A stretch of DNA of 29,099 bases from Bacteroidales bacterium (lineage in GTDB: Bacteria; Bacteroidota; Bacteroidia; Bacteroidales; WCHB1-69): positions 1 through 29,099 of the forward strand of contig JAAYQB010000001.1 of the NCBI GenBank assembly GCA_012519525.1. Direction: 5' to 3'. The notes under the pieces were generated by a model. The model was not told where the DNA came from, made no database searches, and was given only the letters and a program-made list of their open reading frames with translations. Both the position numbers and the translations under genes were made by a program. Position 1 is the first letter of the stretch; the number at the start of each line of letters is the position of its first letter. Shown piece by piece: positions 8,535 through 17,535 of this stretch.

Positions 8535-9419
8535 ATGTTGAAGAAAAGGGTTGTTTTTCTTTTGTTTAGCTTTCTTATTGTCGTGTCTTTCCCTGTATTG
8601 GCACAGCAAAAAGAACAGCGTTCGTATAAAAAAGAGAAGCGAATAGAGAAAAAAAGTAAAACAAAAACGAGTCGAAAATTTCGCAAATACAAAACAAAAG
8701 AAGAAAAATTCGAGGCAGCTAAAATGTATTATTCAAAAGGTTCTTATTTAACGGCATCGCAATTATTAGAAGAAATTTATCCTTTGTATTTAGGTACCGA
8801 AAAAGGAGATTCCATTCTATTTTTATTTGCGAGCAGTTATTATCGCAATGCTGATTATCTGATAGCTGCATTTTATTTTAATGATTTTTTAAGAAAATAT
8901 CCGCAAAGTCCTCGTGCCGAAGATGCTGCTTTTTATAGAGCAAAAGCCTATTATTTGAACTCGCCCGACTATAATTTAGACCAAACCGATACTTATTTGG
9001 CAAAAGAAAATTTAGAAATGTTTGCTAATTACTATCCTAAAGGAGAGCATATTGAAGAAGTGAATGTTATGTTGGATAGTGTTAGAAATAAATTAGCCTT
9101 GAAAGATTTTTCAATAGCAATGATGTATTATCGGACCAAGAATTATAAATCGGCACAAATAGCTTTTCAAAATTTAATGAAAGATTATGCTGATAGTAAG
9201 TACGTAGAAGAAGCACTTTTTATTATGATGAAAAACAACTACGAATATGCAATGAAAAGTGTTGAGGCTAAAAAACTCGAACGCTTTCAAATGGTAATAG
9301 ATGTGAAAAATAAATTAAAAGCCAAATATCCTACATCGCCTTATTTAGCGGAAGCGGAAAAAATATCGAATGAAGTCGAAAAAAGAATGGCAAAATTAAT
9401 AGCAGAAAAAAATAATTAA
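8535..9419 (+). CDS. bamD: Outer-membrane assembly factor BamD (TPR protein)
   Basis: 294 residues. After a signal peptide (to about VLAQ, residue 24) and a Lys/Arg-rich stretch (26-55) come tandem TPR-like helical hairpins typical of BamD/YfiO: FEAAKMYYSKGSYLTASQLL, then YRNADYLIAAFYFNDFLRKYP, then YRTKNYKSAQIAFQNLMKDY. Such proteins hold the BAM complex that inserts beta-barrels into the outer membrane. The downstream order rpoZ-coaBC-DUF4835-recN is the expected Bacteroidota context and supports the call. The signal peptide has no lipobox Cys, so unlike E. coli BamD it appears not to be lipidated; another anchor or a soluble periplasmic form is possible. The general TPR fold alone would be less specific. 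Confidence 0.85.
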   Translation: MLKKRVVFLLFSFLIVVSFPVLAQQKEQRSYKKEKRIEKKSKTKTSRKFRKYKTKEEKFEAAKMYYSKGSYLTASQLLEEIYPLYLGTEKGDSILFLFASSYYRNADYLIAAFYFNDFLRKYPQSPRAEDAAFYRAKAYYLNSPDYNLDQTDTYLAKENLEMFANYYPKGEHIEEVNVMLDSVRNKLALKDFSIAMMYYRTKNYKSAQIAFQNLMKDYADSKYVEEALFIMMKNNYEYAMKSVEAKKLERFQMVIDVKNKLKAKYPTSPYLAEAEKISNEVEKRMAKLIAEKNN

Positions 9420-9439
9420 AAATATTAAATATTATATAA

Positions 9440-9787
9440 ATGGATAATCAAGAAAAAGAAAACAAAACTCATCAAACTAGAATAGTGAGACCGAACACCT
9501 TAGCTATTACAAGAGATATTGATAAATTTGATGAAAAAACAGGTAATCTTTACGAAACCGTTGTAGTGATATCGAAAAGAGCCAATCAAATAGCATCGGA
9601 TTTAAAAGAAGAATTGGAAGAGAAAATAAAAGAGTTTGCACCGATTCGCGATACGATGGAAGAAATATTAGAAAACAGAGAACAAATAGATTTAGCCAGA
9701 CAATATGAGCAAATGCCGAAACCTTCTCTGTTGGCTACCGAAGAATTTTTAGAAGATAAAATTTATTTCCGTAAACCCGAAGAATAA
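9440..9787 (+). CDS. rpoZ: RNA polymerase omega/Rpb6-type subunit
   Basis: 115 residues. The core helices TGNLYETVVVISKRANQIA and DLKEELEEKI fit the omega/RPB6 fold, in which the R-A-NQI motif packs against the beta' subunit to help assemble the polymerase. The extra acidic C-terminal part (EEFLEDKIYFRKPEE) is common in Bacteroidota copies. It lies 20 bases after bamD and directly before coaBC, the conserved place for this gene. The stop at 9785-9787 is in the same frame as coaBC, so only that codon separates the two frames. Confidence 0.85.
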   Translation: MDNQEKENKTHQTRIVRPNTLAITRDIDKFDEKTGNLYETVVVISKRANQIASDLKEELEEKIKEFAPIRDTMEEILENREQIDLARQYEQMPKPSLLATEEFLEDKIYFRKPEE

Positions 9788-9796
9788 AATCTGATT

Positions 9797-11014
9797 TTGA
9801 ATACGAAGGGGAATATATTAATCGGTATAACAGGCGGTATTGCTGCATATAAGTCTTTGTCGCTTATACGTTTGTTTGTACAAAATGGCTATGAAGTGAA
9901 AGTAGCGACAACTAAAAACGCACTTAATTTCATTACGCCATTGTCAATAGAAACGCTTAGCAATAATACGCTTTATTCCGATATGTTTACCCTGCCGAGC
10001 AATCGGCAAGTTGAGCACATAGCTTTGTCGGATTGGGCAGATGTTGTGGTTGTTGCACCGGCTTCTGCCAATATCATAGGGAAATTAGCTTCGGGCATTG
10101 CCGACGATGCTTTAAGTACATTGCTCTTAGCCGTTAAAAAGAAAATATACATTGCCCCGGCGATGAATGAAAGAATGTTTACTCATTTTTCAGTTCAAAA
10201 AAATTTAAGCTTTTTACGTGAAAATGGAATACAAATCATTGAACCTGAAGAAGGATTTTTAGCATGTAAGGTCAAAGGAAAAGGGAGAATGGCGGAGCCG
10301 GAAACGATTTTTAACATAGTCAACGACGGCTTTGAAGCAAAAGAATCTTTTTCTCATCTTACGGCATTGGTAACGGCAGGTCCTACATACGAACCTATTG
10401 ATGCTGTTCGCTTTGTAGGGAATTATTCTTCAGGTTTAATGGGTTTTTCATTGGCGGAAGCATTAGCCGAAAAGGGCATACGGGTCAATCTTGTCGCAGG
10501 ACCGACACACTTAACAAGTCGGCATCCTTTCATTCAACGCACCGATGTGCAAACGGCAAATGAAATGCTGAATGCCTGTAAAAGCTTAGCTGCTAAAGCC
10601 GATATTCTTATTATGGCAGCTGCTGTTGCCGACTATTCGCCCGAGCATCCCTCAACGGAAAAAATAAAGAAAACAACAAAAGATTTGCAACTCACTTTAC
10701 AACCGACAGCGGATATTTTGAAAACATTGGCTGCAAAAAAGAAAAAAAAGCAAGTGGTTGTCGGCTTTGCTCTCGAAACCAATAATGAAGTAGAAAATGC
10801 AAAGAAAAAATTAAAAGAAAAAAATGCCGACTGCATCATTTTAAATTCATTACGCGACGAAGGAGCCGGTTTTGGCGTAACGACAAATAAAGTAAAAATA
10901 ATAGACACAAAGGGAAATATAATTGATATTCCTTTGCAGTCGAAAAAAGAAATTGCAAAAACAATCGTTCAGTATATAATAACACATCATATAAATAAAA
11001 ATAAAAAACAATGA
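9797..11014 (+). CDS. coaBC: Bifunctional phosphopantothenoylcysteine decarboxylase/synthetase
   Basis: 405 residues. The N-terminal flavoprotein (CoaC) half, about 1-185, shows ILIGITGGIAAYKS for FMN binding, active-site His74 (VEHIALSDWAD), the substrate clamp PAMNERM (121-127) and Cys157 in GFLACKVKGKGRM. The C-terminal CoaB half has VTAGPTYEPIDAVRFVGNYSSG (the FxxNxSSGxMG nucleotide site) and FALETNNEVENAKKKL. Together they turn 4'-phosphopantothenate and cysteine into 4'-phosphopantetheine on the way to coenzyme A. The start must be a non-ATG codon: the frame has a stop at 9785, there is no ATG before the conserved N-terminus, and TTG at 9797 is the best choice. It overlaps the next gene by 4 bases. 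Confidence 0.95.
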   Translation: MNTKGNILIGITGGIAAYKSLSLIRLFVQNGYEVKVATTKNALNFITPLSIETLSNNTLYSDMFTLPSNRQVEHIALSDWADVVVVAPASANIIGKLASGIADDALSTLLLAVKKKIYIAPAMNERMFTHFSVQKNLSFLRENGIQIIEPEEGFLACKVKGKGRMAEPETIFNIVNDGFEAKESFSHLTALVTAGPTYEPIDAVRFVGNYSSGLMGFSLAEALAEKGIRVNLVAGPTHLTSRHPFIQRTDVQTANEMLNACKSLAAKADILIMAAAVADYSPEHPSTEKIKKTTKDLQLTLQPTADILKTLAAKKKKKQVVVGFALETNNEVENAKKKLKEKNADCIILNSLRDEGAGFGVTTNKVKIIDTKGNIIDIPLQSKKEIAKTIVQYIITHHINKNKKQ

Positions 11015-11898
11015 AAAGGCTGATTGTAAGTTTGTTTTTAACGATAAGCTTCATTGCATGTTTTTCTCAAGAATTTAAAGCAAGAGTAAGTGTCAACACT
11101 CAAAAATTACAAGGAGCGGATAAAACACCGTTTACTGCACTCGAACAAGAATTAAATTCTTTTGTCAATGAACGTAAATGGACGAATTATAACTTTAAAA
11201 GTGAAGAAAAAATAGAATGCAATATTCAATTAAGCGTTGAAGAAATTGTATCGGCAGGAAAATACAATGCAAGACTGCTTGTGCAATTAAGTCGTCCGGT
11301 ATTTAATTCTTCTTACCTTTCTTCTTTATTTGCTTTTCAGGATAATGGCGTATCTTTTACTTATACGCTTAATCAGCCCTTAGACTATGATAACAATAGC
11401 TTTCAACATCCGCTTACAGCCATTGTCGGTTTTTATTTAAATTTATTTTTAGGTTTAACCTTCGATTCTTTTTCTCAGAGCGGAGGTACACCTTACTATA
11501 GTCAATGCCAGACTATTTTAAATTATTCGCAAGCCAACAGCGTAGGCTGGGACCCTAAAGAAAAGAAAAATCGTTATTGGCTGATTGAAAATATAAGCAA
11601 TCCGTCTAATCAGGTCATTCGAGATTTTTATTATAAATACCATCGTCTCGGATTAGATATAATGCACAAAGATATTGACGGAGCTCTCGATAATATTTTA
11701 CAAGCTTTAGAAGAATTAAAACAATTCAATCAATCCAAATCAGGTGTAATGATGTTTAGCTTGATATTTACAGCTAAAAGCGATGAATTGGTCAATGTTT
11801 TTTCGGGAGCATCTGAGGAAAAACGTCATCAAGCTTATGAGCTTTTGAAGCAAATGGACCCTTTAAATGAATCGAAATATAGTAAATTAACGAAATAA
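11011..11898 (+). CDS. DUF4835 family exported protein
   Basis: 295 residues with a Sec signal peptide (MKRLIVSLFLTISFIACFSQ). Right after it comes FKARVSVNTQKLQGADKTPFTALEQEL and then NERKWTNYNF, the opening pattern I know from the DUF4835 family. The family is restricted to Bacteroidota and sits between coaBC and recN. Its function is not established. A region with Phe-rich and Tyr-rich segments follows, then two helical stretches near residues 225-245 and 255-290 (LDNILQALEELKQF). The start ATGA overlaps the coaBC stop, so expression is coupled. Cys17 lies inside the signal peptide without a convincing lipobox, so lipidation is uncertain. Confidence 0.75.
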   Translation: MKRLIVSLFLTISFIACFSQEFKARVSVNTQKLQGADKTPFTALEQELNSFVNERKWTNYNFKSEEKIECNIQLSVEEIVSAGKYNARLLVQLSRPVFNSSYLSSLFAFQDNGVSFTYTLNQPLDYDNNSFQHPLTAIVGFYLNLFLGLTFDSFSQSGGTPYYSQCQTILNYSQANSVGWDPKEKKNRYWLIENISNPSNQVIRDFYYKYHRLGLDIMHKDIDGALDNILQALEELKQFNQSKSGVMMFSLIFTAKSDELVNVFSGASEEKRHQAYELLKQMDPLNESKYSKLTK

Positions 11899-11920
11899 TT
11901 TTTATTGGAAAATTTAATTT

Positions 11921-13570
11921 ATGTTACAAAGCCTTAGTATTGAAAATTACACCTTAATCAAACGTGTACATATTGATTTTGCAGATGGATTTTCTGTTAT
12001 TACAGGCGAAACGGGAGCGGGGAAGTCGATTTTATTGGGAGCTATAGCATTGTTAACAGGGCAGCGTGCCGATACTTCTGTTTTATACGATAAAACAAAA
12101 AAAAGTATTGTTGAAGCCGAGTTTGCAATTAAAGGCTACGGATTAGAAGAGTTCTTTGAAGAAAACGATATAGATTACGACAATCAATGCATTATACGTA
12201 GAGAAATAACACCTCAAGGAAAATCGCGTGCTTTTATTAACGATACCCCCGTAGCATTGAACGTATTGAAAAAAATAGGGGAAGACTTATTGGATATTCA
12301 TGCTCAGCATACTAATTTGCTATTGCAAAATAAAGATTTTCAACTAATCTTAGTCGATCAATACGCACAGTTACAAGAAGAAATAGCAACATATCAACAA
12401 CATTATAAGCAATATATTAATCTAAAAAAAGAATACGATTTCTTATTTACAAAAGATATCAATACCGATAAAGATTACTGGAAGTTTTTATACAAAGAGT
12501 TGGAAGATGCTCATTTGCAAGTAGGGGAGCAACAAGAATTGGAAAGTAATTTGGAAATTTTATCCAATGCGGAAGAAATAAAACGGCAACTTTATACCGT
12601 ATCTCAGCAGTTGCAAGAAAATGAGGGCAATGTTTTGTCTAATTTACACGATTGTCATAATCGCATGCAAAGCATTGAAAAATATAAAAAAGAAATTCAA
12701 ACCATATCGGAACGTCTTTATTCTCAAATAGTAGAATTAAAAGATATCCTATTAGATGTGGATAAATTGCAGGAAGACACAATGCATGACCCTTTTAAGA
12801 TAGACCAATTCACACAGCGTTTGGATGAAATATATACACTTCAAAAAAAACACAAAGTCAATACGGAAGAACAGCTATTGGAAATCCGACAAACGATAGA
12901 AAATAAATTGCAGGCTATGGCATCATTGGAAAGTAAAAAGGAAGAAATAACAGCAGCTATAGCTCAATTAGAAACTCATTTACATATATTAGCACAACAA
13001 CTTTCCGATAAGCGAAAGCAGATAGTCGGTAAAATGGAAACCGACATAAAAAGCGTTTTGCATTTTATGAATATGCCTCATGCGATAGTCAATATTCGAT
13101 TAGAAAAAACTGATACTCTCAACAAAAGAGGATTTGATAAATGTGTTTTTTATTTTACGGCTAATCTTGGAACAACAACACAACCCGTTCATGCTATTGC
13201 TTCGGGAGGAGAGCTGTCGCGATTGATGTTAGCAATGAAATCTTTAATTTCTCAGAAAAATATATTACCTACTATTATTTTCGATGAAATTGATAGCGGT
13301 GTTTCGGGCGAAATATCGACAAAAATGGCTAAGGTAATGCAAAAAATAGCCGGTTATAGCCAAGTAATAGCTATTACACATGTTCCGCAAATTGCTGCAA
13401 AAGGTAGCAAACATTACCTCGTTTATAAGGAAACAAAAGATGAAAAAGCAATTTCTACTATCAAAGAATTATCTTCCGATGATAGAATTTATGAAATTGC
13501 AAAAATGATAAGCAACGAACAAATAACTGATAGTGCAATAGATGCGGCAAAACATTTGCTTAAATCTTAA
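11921..13570 (+). CDS. recN: DNA repair protein RecN
   Basis: 549 residues, the usual length. This is an SMC-like ATPase with Walker A GETGAGKS (29-36) near the N-terminus, a long coiled-coil middle (about 150-365), the ABC signature SGGELSRLMLA (428-438) and Walker B TIIFDEIDSG (D455, E456). The ITHVPQIAA switch follows. RecN binds and tethers DNA ends in double-strand break repair by recombination. It is the last gene of the bamD-recN run, 22 bases after the DUF4835 gene. The opening MLQSLSIENYTLI is the family N-terminus and supports the ATG chosen. Confidence 0.95.
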   Translation: MLQSLSIENYTLIKRVHIDFADGFSVITGETGAGKSILLGAIALLTGQRADTSVLYDKTKKSIVEAEFAIKGYGLEEFFEENDIDYDNQCIIRREITPQGKSRAFINDTPVALNVLKKIGEDLLDIHAQHTNLLLQNKDFQLILVDQYAQLQEEIATYQQHYKQYINLKKEYDFLFTKDINTDKDYWKFLYKELEDAHLQVGEQQELESNLEILSNAEEIKRQLYTVSQQLQENEGNVLSNLHDCHNRMQSIEKYKKEIQTISERLYSQIVELKDILLDVDKLQEDTMHDPFKIDQFTQRLDEIYTLQKKHKVNTEEQLLEIRQTIENKLQAMASLESKKEEITAAIAQLETHLHILAQQLSDKRKQIVGKMETDIKSVLHFMNMPHAIVNIRLEKTDTLNKRGFDKCVFYFTANLGTTTQPVHAIASGGELSRLMLAMKSLISQKNILPTIIFDEIDSGVSGEISTKMAKVMQKIAGYSQVIAITHVPQIAAKGSKHYLVYKETKDEKAISTIKELSSDDRIYEIAKMISNEQITDSAIDAAKHLLKS

Positions 13571-13632
13571 AAAAAATAAAGATGTTGAAAAAAAAATATT
13601 TCAAAAATGTGAATATTTACAAATAAAATGCT

Positions 13633-13640
13633 TATTTTTG
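13633..13640 (+). promoter_or_regulatory. Bacteroidota -7 box upstream of ilvE
   Basis: TATTTTTG matches TAnnTTTG, 57 bases before the ilvE start, in a very A-rich 127-base gap after recN. No firm -33 box was found. Confidence 0.45.
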
Positions 13641-13697
13641 TAAAAAAATTTAGAAAATATAAATAAATAACATAAATTAATATAAAATACTTTAAAT

Positions 13698-14714
13698 ATG
13701 ATAGATATAGATTGGAAAAATTTAGCATTTGGGTACGTGAAAACCGATTATAATGTAAGATGCTATTATCGAAACGGACAATGGGGCGAGTTAGAAGTAT
13801 CGTCTTCGGAAGAAATACCGATGCACATGGCAGCAACTTGTTTGCATTATGGTCAAGAAGCATTTGAAGGACTAAAAGCTTTCAGAGGTAAAGATAATAA
13901 AATTCGTTTGTTCCGTATTGATGAAAATGCAAAACGTTTGCAAGCATCATGTGCAGGAATTATGATGGCGGAATTTCCTATAGAAAAATTTAAAGAAGCG
14001 GTTCGTAAAGTTGTTAAATTAAACGAACGTTTTATTCCACCTTATGGAACAGGAGCATCGCTTTATATACGTCCATTAGTTATAGGAACAGGTGCACAAG
14101 TGGGAGTTAAACCGGCAAGCGAATATTTATTTGTCGTTTTTGTAACACCGGTAGGACCTTACTTTAAAGGCGGATTCAAAACGACTCCGTTTGTCATAAC
14201 ACGTAAATACGACCGTGCAGCTCCTCTTGGTACGGGAACTTTCAAAATAGGAGGAAATTATGCTGCAAGTTTACGTGCAGGGCAAGAAGCTGCTAAAGGA
14301 GGATATTCTAATGTGTTTTATTTAGACGCTATTGAGAAAAAATACATTGACGAATGCGGAGCAGCCAACTTCTTTGGTGTTAAGAACAACACTTATATTA
14401 CTCCTAAATCCAATTCAATATTACCTTCTATTACTAATAAATCCTTACTGCAATTGGCTGAGCATTTAGGAATGAAAGTAGAAAGAAGACCTATAGCTTT
14501 AGAAGAGTTGGAAACTTTTGAAGAAGCAGGTGCTTGCGGTACGGCTGCCGTAATAAGTCCAATCGGATATATTGATGATTTAGATAATAATAAACGCTAT
14601 ACTTTCTCAAAAGACGGTGAACCGGGTCCTTGGAGTACAAAATTATTCAAATTATTACAAGGAATACAGTATGGAGAAGAGAAAGATGTGTTTAATTGGT
14701 GCGAAATATTATAA
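13698..14714 (+). CDS. ilvE: Branched-chain amino acid aminotransferase
   Basis: 338 residues; PLP fold type IV. The N-terminal LHYGQEAFEGLKAFRG, the central FKIGGNYAASL with probable PLP-binding Lys183, and YIDECGAANFFG followed by ITPKSNSILPSIT fit branched-chain aminotransferases of the larger, eukaryote-like subgroup. The enzyme moves amino groups between glutamate and the keto acids of leucine, isoleucine and valine. D-amino acid transaminase and 4-amino-4-deoxychorismate lyase share the fold but are shorter and lack this extended N-terminus. The next gene starts 24 bases downstream on the same strand, so the two are probably one transcript. Confidence 0.92.
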   Translation: MIDIDWKNLAFGYVKTDYNVRCYYRNGQWGELEVSSSEEIPMHMAATCLHYGQEAFEGLKAFRGKDNKIRLFRIDENAKRLQASCAGIMMAEFPIEKFKEAVRKVVKLNERFIPPYGTGASLYIRPLVIGTGAQVGVKPASEYLFVVFVTPVGPYFKGGFKTTPFVITRKYDRAAPLGTGTFKIGGNYAASLRAGQEAAKGGYSNVFYLDAIEKKYIDECGAANFFGVKNNTYITPKSNSILPSITNKSLLQLAEHLGMKVERRPIALEELETFEEAGACGTAAVISPIGYIDDLDNNKRYTFSKDGEPGPWSTKLFKLLQGIQYGEEKDVFNWCEIL

Positions 14715-14738
14715 ACAATTTAAAAACATAAATTTAAT

Positions 14739-16085
14739 ATGATGAAAAAAAGAAATGTAATTATTATTGGAGCTGCGGGAAGAGATTTTCATAACTTCAA
14801 CACCTATTATAGAGGAAAAGCTAATTATAATGTAGTAGCTTTCACAGCAGCACAAATTCCTGATATTGCAGGAAGAAAATACCCGAAGGAATTGGCAGGT
14901 GCAGATTTGTATCCTAATGGAATTCCTATTTATGATCAAAAAGATCTTGAAAAATTGATTAAAAAACACAATGTTGATGATTGTGTTTTTGCATACAGTG
15001 ATATCGAGTATAGAGATATTATGAATATTTCGGCAATGGTAAATGCTGCCGGTGCAAATTTCGTATTGTTAGGACCAAAAGAAACTTCCATTAAAAGCAA
15101 AAAACCGGTTATTGCAGTGGGTGCAACCAGAACAGGTTGCGGTAAAAGCCAAACTTCAAGAAAAATTATTGAAGCTTTTATGGAATTGGGCGTAAAAGTT
15201 GTTGCCGTTCGTCACCCGATGCCTTATGGCGATTTGAATGCTCAAAAAGTTCAAAGATTTGCTACGGTAGAAGATTTGAAAAAACACAAATGTACTATTG
15301 AAGAAATGGAAGAGTATGAACCGCACGTGGTAAGAGGTAATGTTATTTATTCGGGAGTAGATTATGAAGCAATCTTAAGAGCTGCTGAAAATGATCCGAA
15401 CGGTTGTGATGTTATTCTTTGGGACGGCGGTAACAACGACTTCTCTTTCTACGAAACGGATATGATGGTTACCGTAGTTGACCCACATAGAGCAGGACAC
15501 GAAGTTTCTTATTATCCCGGCGAAGCTACTTTGAGATTAGCTGATGTTGTTGTTATTAACAAAATTGATACAGCTTCTCCTGAAGGCATTCAAAAAGTTA
15601 GAGACAATATTAGTAAAGTCAATCCTAAAGCCATTGTTGTTGATGCAGCTTCACCGATTTCGGTTGATAAACCGGAATTAATTAAAGGTAAAAAAGTATT
15701 GGTGGTAGAAGACGGACCAACTCTAACTCATGGCGATATGACTATAGGTGCAGGTACTGTAGCTGCTAAAAAATATGGTGCTGCAGAATACGTTGACCCA
15801 CGTCCTTATACGGTTGGCAAGTTAACCACTACTTTTGAAACCTATCCGGGAATCGGTAAATTATTACCGGCTATGGGGTATGGTGCAGAACAGATTGCTG
15901 ATTTAGAAAAAACCATCGCAAAAACTCCTTGCGATACGGTTGTAATTGCTACGCCGATTGATTTGTCAAGAATCGTAAAAATCAACAAGCCTACTGCAAA
16001 AGTAGAATACGAACTTCAAGAAATCGGTCAACCCGATTTTAAAGCTATTATTAAAGAGTTTGTTGCAAAACACATAAAAAAATAA
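14739..16085 (+). CDS. P-loop GTPase of the cyclic 2,3-diphosphoglycerate synthetase type
   Basis: 448 residues. The N-terminal Rossmann-like part (about 1-118, RNVIIIGAAGRDFHNFNTYY) precedes a SIMIBI-type NTPase domain with P-loop GATRTGCGKSQTSR (128-141), a switch-like VILWDGGNNDFSF, and VVINKIDTASPEG, the NKxD base-recognition motif. It resembles proteins annotated as putative cyclic 2,3-diphosphoglycerate synthetase or as GTPase of unknown function. In methanogens the former makes an osmolyte, but a cyclic 2,3-DPG role is doubtful in a bacterium. Its place behind ilvE suggests a link with amino acid or one-carbon metabolism, which is only inference. Two Met codons open the frame (14739 and 14742) and either could start. 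A terminator follows. Confidence 0.75.
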   Translation: MMKKRNVIIIGAAGRDFHNFNTYYRGKANYNVVAFTAAQIPDIAGRKYPKELAGADLYPNGIPIYDQKDLEKLIKKHNVDDCVFAYSDIEYRDIMNISAMVNAAGANFVLLGPKETSIKSKKPVIAVGATRTGCGKSQTSRKIIEAFMELGVKVVAVRHPMPYGDLNAQKVQRFATVEDLKKHKCTIEEMEEYEPHVVRGNVIYSGVDYEAILRAAENDPNGCDVILWDGGNNDFSFYETDMMVTVVDPHRAGHEVSYYPGEATLRLADVVVINKIDTASPEGIQKVRDNISKVNPKAIVVDAASPISVDKPELIKGKKVLVVEDGPTLTHGDMTIGAGTVAAKKYGAAEYVDPRPYTVGKLTTTFETYPGIGKLLPAMGYGAEQIADLEKTIAKTPCDTVVIATPIDLSRIVKINKPTAKVEYELQEIGQPDFKAIIKEFVAKHIKK

Positions 16086-16093
16086 ATTCACGG

Positions 16094-16126
16094 AAAGCGA
16101 CTTTCTTGTAGAGTCGCTTTTTTTTT
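16094..16126 (+). terminator. Rho-independent terminator after the ilvE-GTPase pair
   Basis: A perfect 9-bp stem (AAAGCGACT, 16094-16102; AGTCGCTTT, 16112-16120) encloses a 9-base loop and runs into nine T (16118-16126). It lies 8 bases after the GTPase stop and 25 bases before pyrB. Confidence 0.92.
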
Positions 16127-16151
16127 ATACTAATATTTTATAATATTAAAA

Positions 16152-17060
16152 ATGAAAAATAAAAGTCTTATATCCATTACGGATTACAGTAAAGAAGAGT
16201 ATTTACGTATACTTTCTTTAGCAGAAGAATTTGAAAAAGAACCCAATCAAAGAATTGCAGAAGGAAAAGTAGTTGCCAGCTTGTTTTTTGAACCTTCGAC
16301 TCGTACGCGATTAAGTTTTGAAAGCGCCATTAATCGATTAGGTGCTAAAGTGGTAGGGTTTGCCGATACGAATACTTCCAGTGGAACGAAAGGAGAAAGT
16401 ATGGTAGATACGATAAAGACTGTAAGTTGTTATGTAGATTTAATTGTCATGCGTCATTCATTGGAAGGTGCCGCTCGTTTAGCAAGCGAAGTAGCATCTG
16501 TTCCTATTATCAATGGAGGAGACGGCTCCAATCAACATCCGACACAATGTTTACTTGATCTTTACTCTATCAAAAAAACACAAGGAACTTTAGATAATTT
16601 AGATATTGCTTTAGTAGGTGATTTGAAGTACGGTAGAACAATTCACTCTTTAGCTATTGCCATGAGTAATTTTAATACTACTTTCCATTTAGTATCACCT
16701 GAAAGTTTAAAATTACCAAGCTCTGTTAAAATGTATATTAAAGAAAGAAACCTTAAGTATTATCAATATACTGAAATACAAGATGCTGTTGATAAAGTAG
16801 ATATACTATACATGAGCCGTGTTCAAAGAGAGCGATTTTTAGATATTCAAGATTATGAAAAAGTGAAAAATTCATGCATTTTAGATAAATCTCTATTAGC
16901 CAATGTAAAATCAAGTATGAAAGTATTGCATCCACTTCCACGTGTTAATGAAATTAATATAAATGTAGATAGCACGCCTTATGCTTATTATTTTCAACAA
17001 GCTAAAAATGGTGTTTTTGTACGTCAAGCACTTATAGCTTTAATTTTAGGATTAAAATAA
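16152..17060 (+). CDS. pyrB: Aspartate carbamoyltransferase catalytic subunit
   Basis: 302 residues. The carbamoyl-phosphate motif FFEPSTRTRLSFE (45-57), the mobile-loop Lys80 in SGTKGES, HPTQ (129-132) and the aspartate-side HPLPRVNEI are all intact. The enzyme makes N-carbamoyl-aspartate, the first committed step of pyrimidine synthesis. The regulatory subunit gene follows 10 bases later, so the product is likely the class B dodecamer controlled by nucleotides. The SGTKGES loop excludes ornithine carbamoyltransferase. A TAnnTTTG promoter was not seen in the short gap behind the terminator. Confidence 0.96.
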   Translation: MKNKSLISITDYSKEEYLRILSLAEEFEKEPNQRIAEGKVVASLFFEPSTRTRLSFESAINRLGAKVVGFADTNTSSGTKGESMVDTIKTVSCYVDLIVMRHSLEGAARLASEVASVPIINGGDGSNQHPTQCLLDLYSIKKTQGTLDNLDIALVGDLKYGRTIHSLAIAMSNFNTTFHLVSPESLKLPSSVKMYIKERNLKYYQYTEIQDAVDKVDILYMSRVQRERFLDIQDYEKVKNSCILDKSLLANVKSSMKVLHPLPRVNEININVDSTPYAYYFQQAKNGVFVRQALIALILGLK

Positions 17061-17070
17061 TACAAATAAA

Positions 17071-17535
17071 ATGAGTAAGAAAGAGTTAATAGTATCAGCC
17101 ATTCAAAATGGAACAGTCATCGACCATATAGCTGCCGATAAACTATTTCAAGTAATCAAAATCTTAAATCTCGAAATTTGTTCTAATCAAATTTTATTCG
17201 GAACGAATTTAGAAAGTAAAAAATTAGGAAAAAAAGCCATTATAAAGATTCAGAATAAGTATTTTGAAAAACAAGAAATCAGTAAAATTACCATTGTAGC
17301 TCCTACAGCTTCTTTGATAATGATTAAGGATTATGAAGTTATAGAGAAAGTTAATTTATCATTGCCACATACAATTGAAGGAATTGTGAAGTGTTTTAAT
17401 CCGAAATGTATTACCAATCACGAAACAGTATTGCAAAAATTCACAGTGCTAAATAATTCTCCTAACGATAATATCAGATTGTTTTGCCATTATTGTGAGA
17501 AAATAACGAAAGAAGATTATTTGACTTTTTTATAG
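17071..17535 (+). CDS. pyrI: Aspartate carbamoyltransferase regulatory subunit
   Basis: 154 residues. The N-terminal allosteric domain has NGTVIDHI (13-20), which lines the nucleotide site, and the middle keeps GKKAIIKI. The C-terminal zinc domain has four Cys at 108, 113, 139 and 142 (CFNPKC and CHYC). It binds CTP/ATP and zinc and holds PyrB trimers in the regulated holoenzyme. The last 6 bases overlap the end of the convergent glycosyltransferase gene, so no room is left for a separate terminator and read-through or RNA-RNA contact is possible. Confidence 0.95.
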   Translation: MSKKELIVSAIQNGTVIDHIAADKLFQVIKILNLEICSNQILFGTNLESKKLGKKAIIKIQNKYFEKQEISKITIVAPTASLIMIKDYEVIEKVNLSLPHTIEGIVKCFNPKCITNHETVLQKFTVLNNSPNDNIRLFCHYCEKITKEDYLTFL

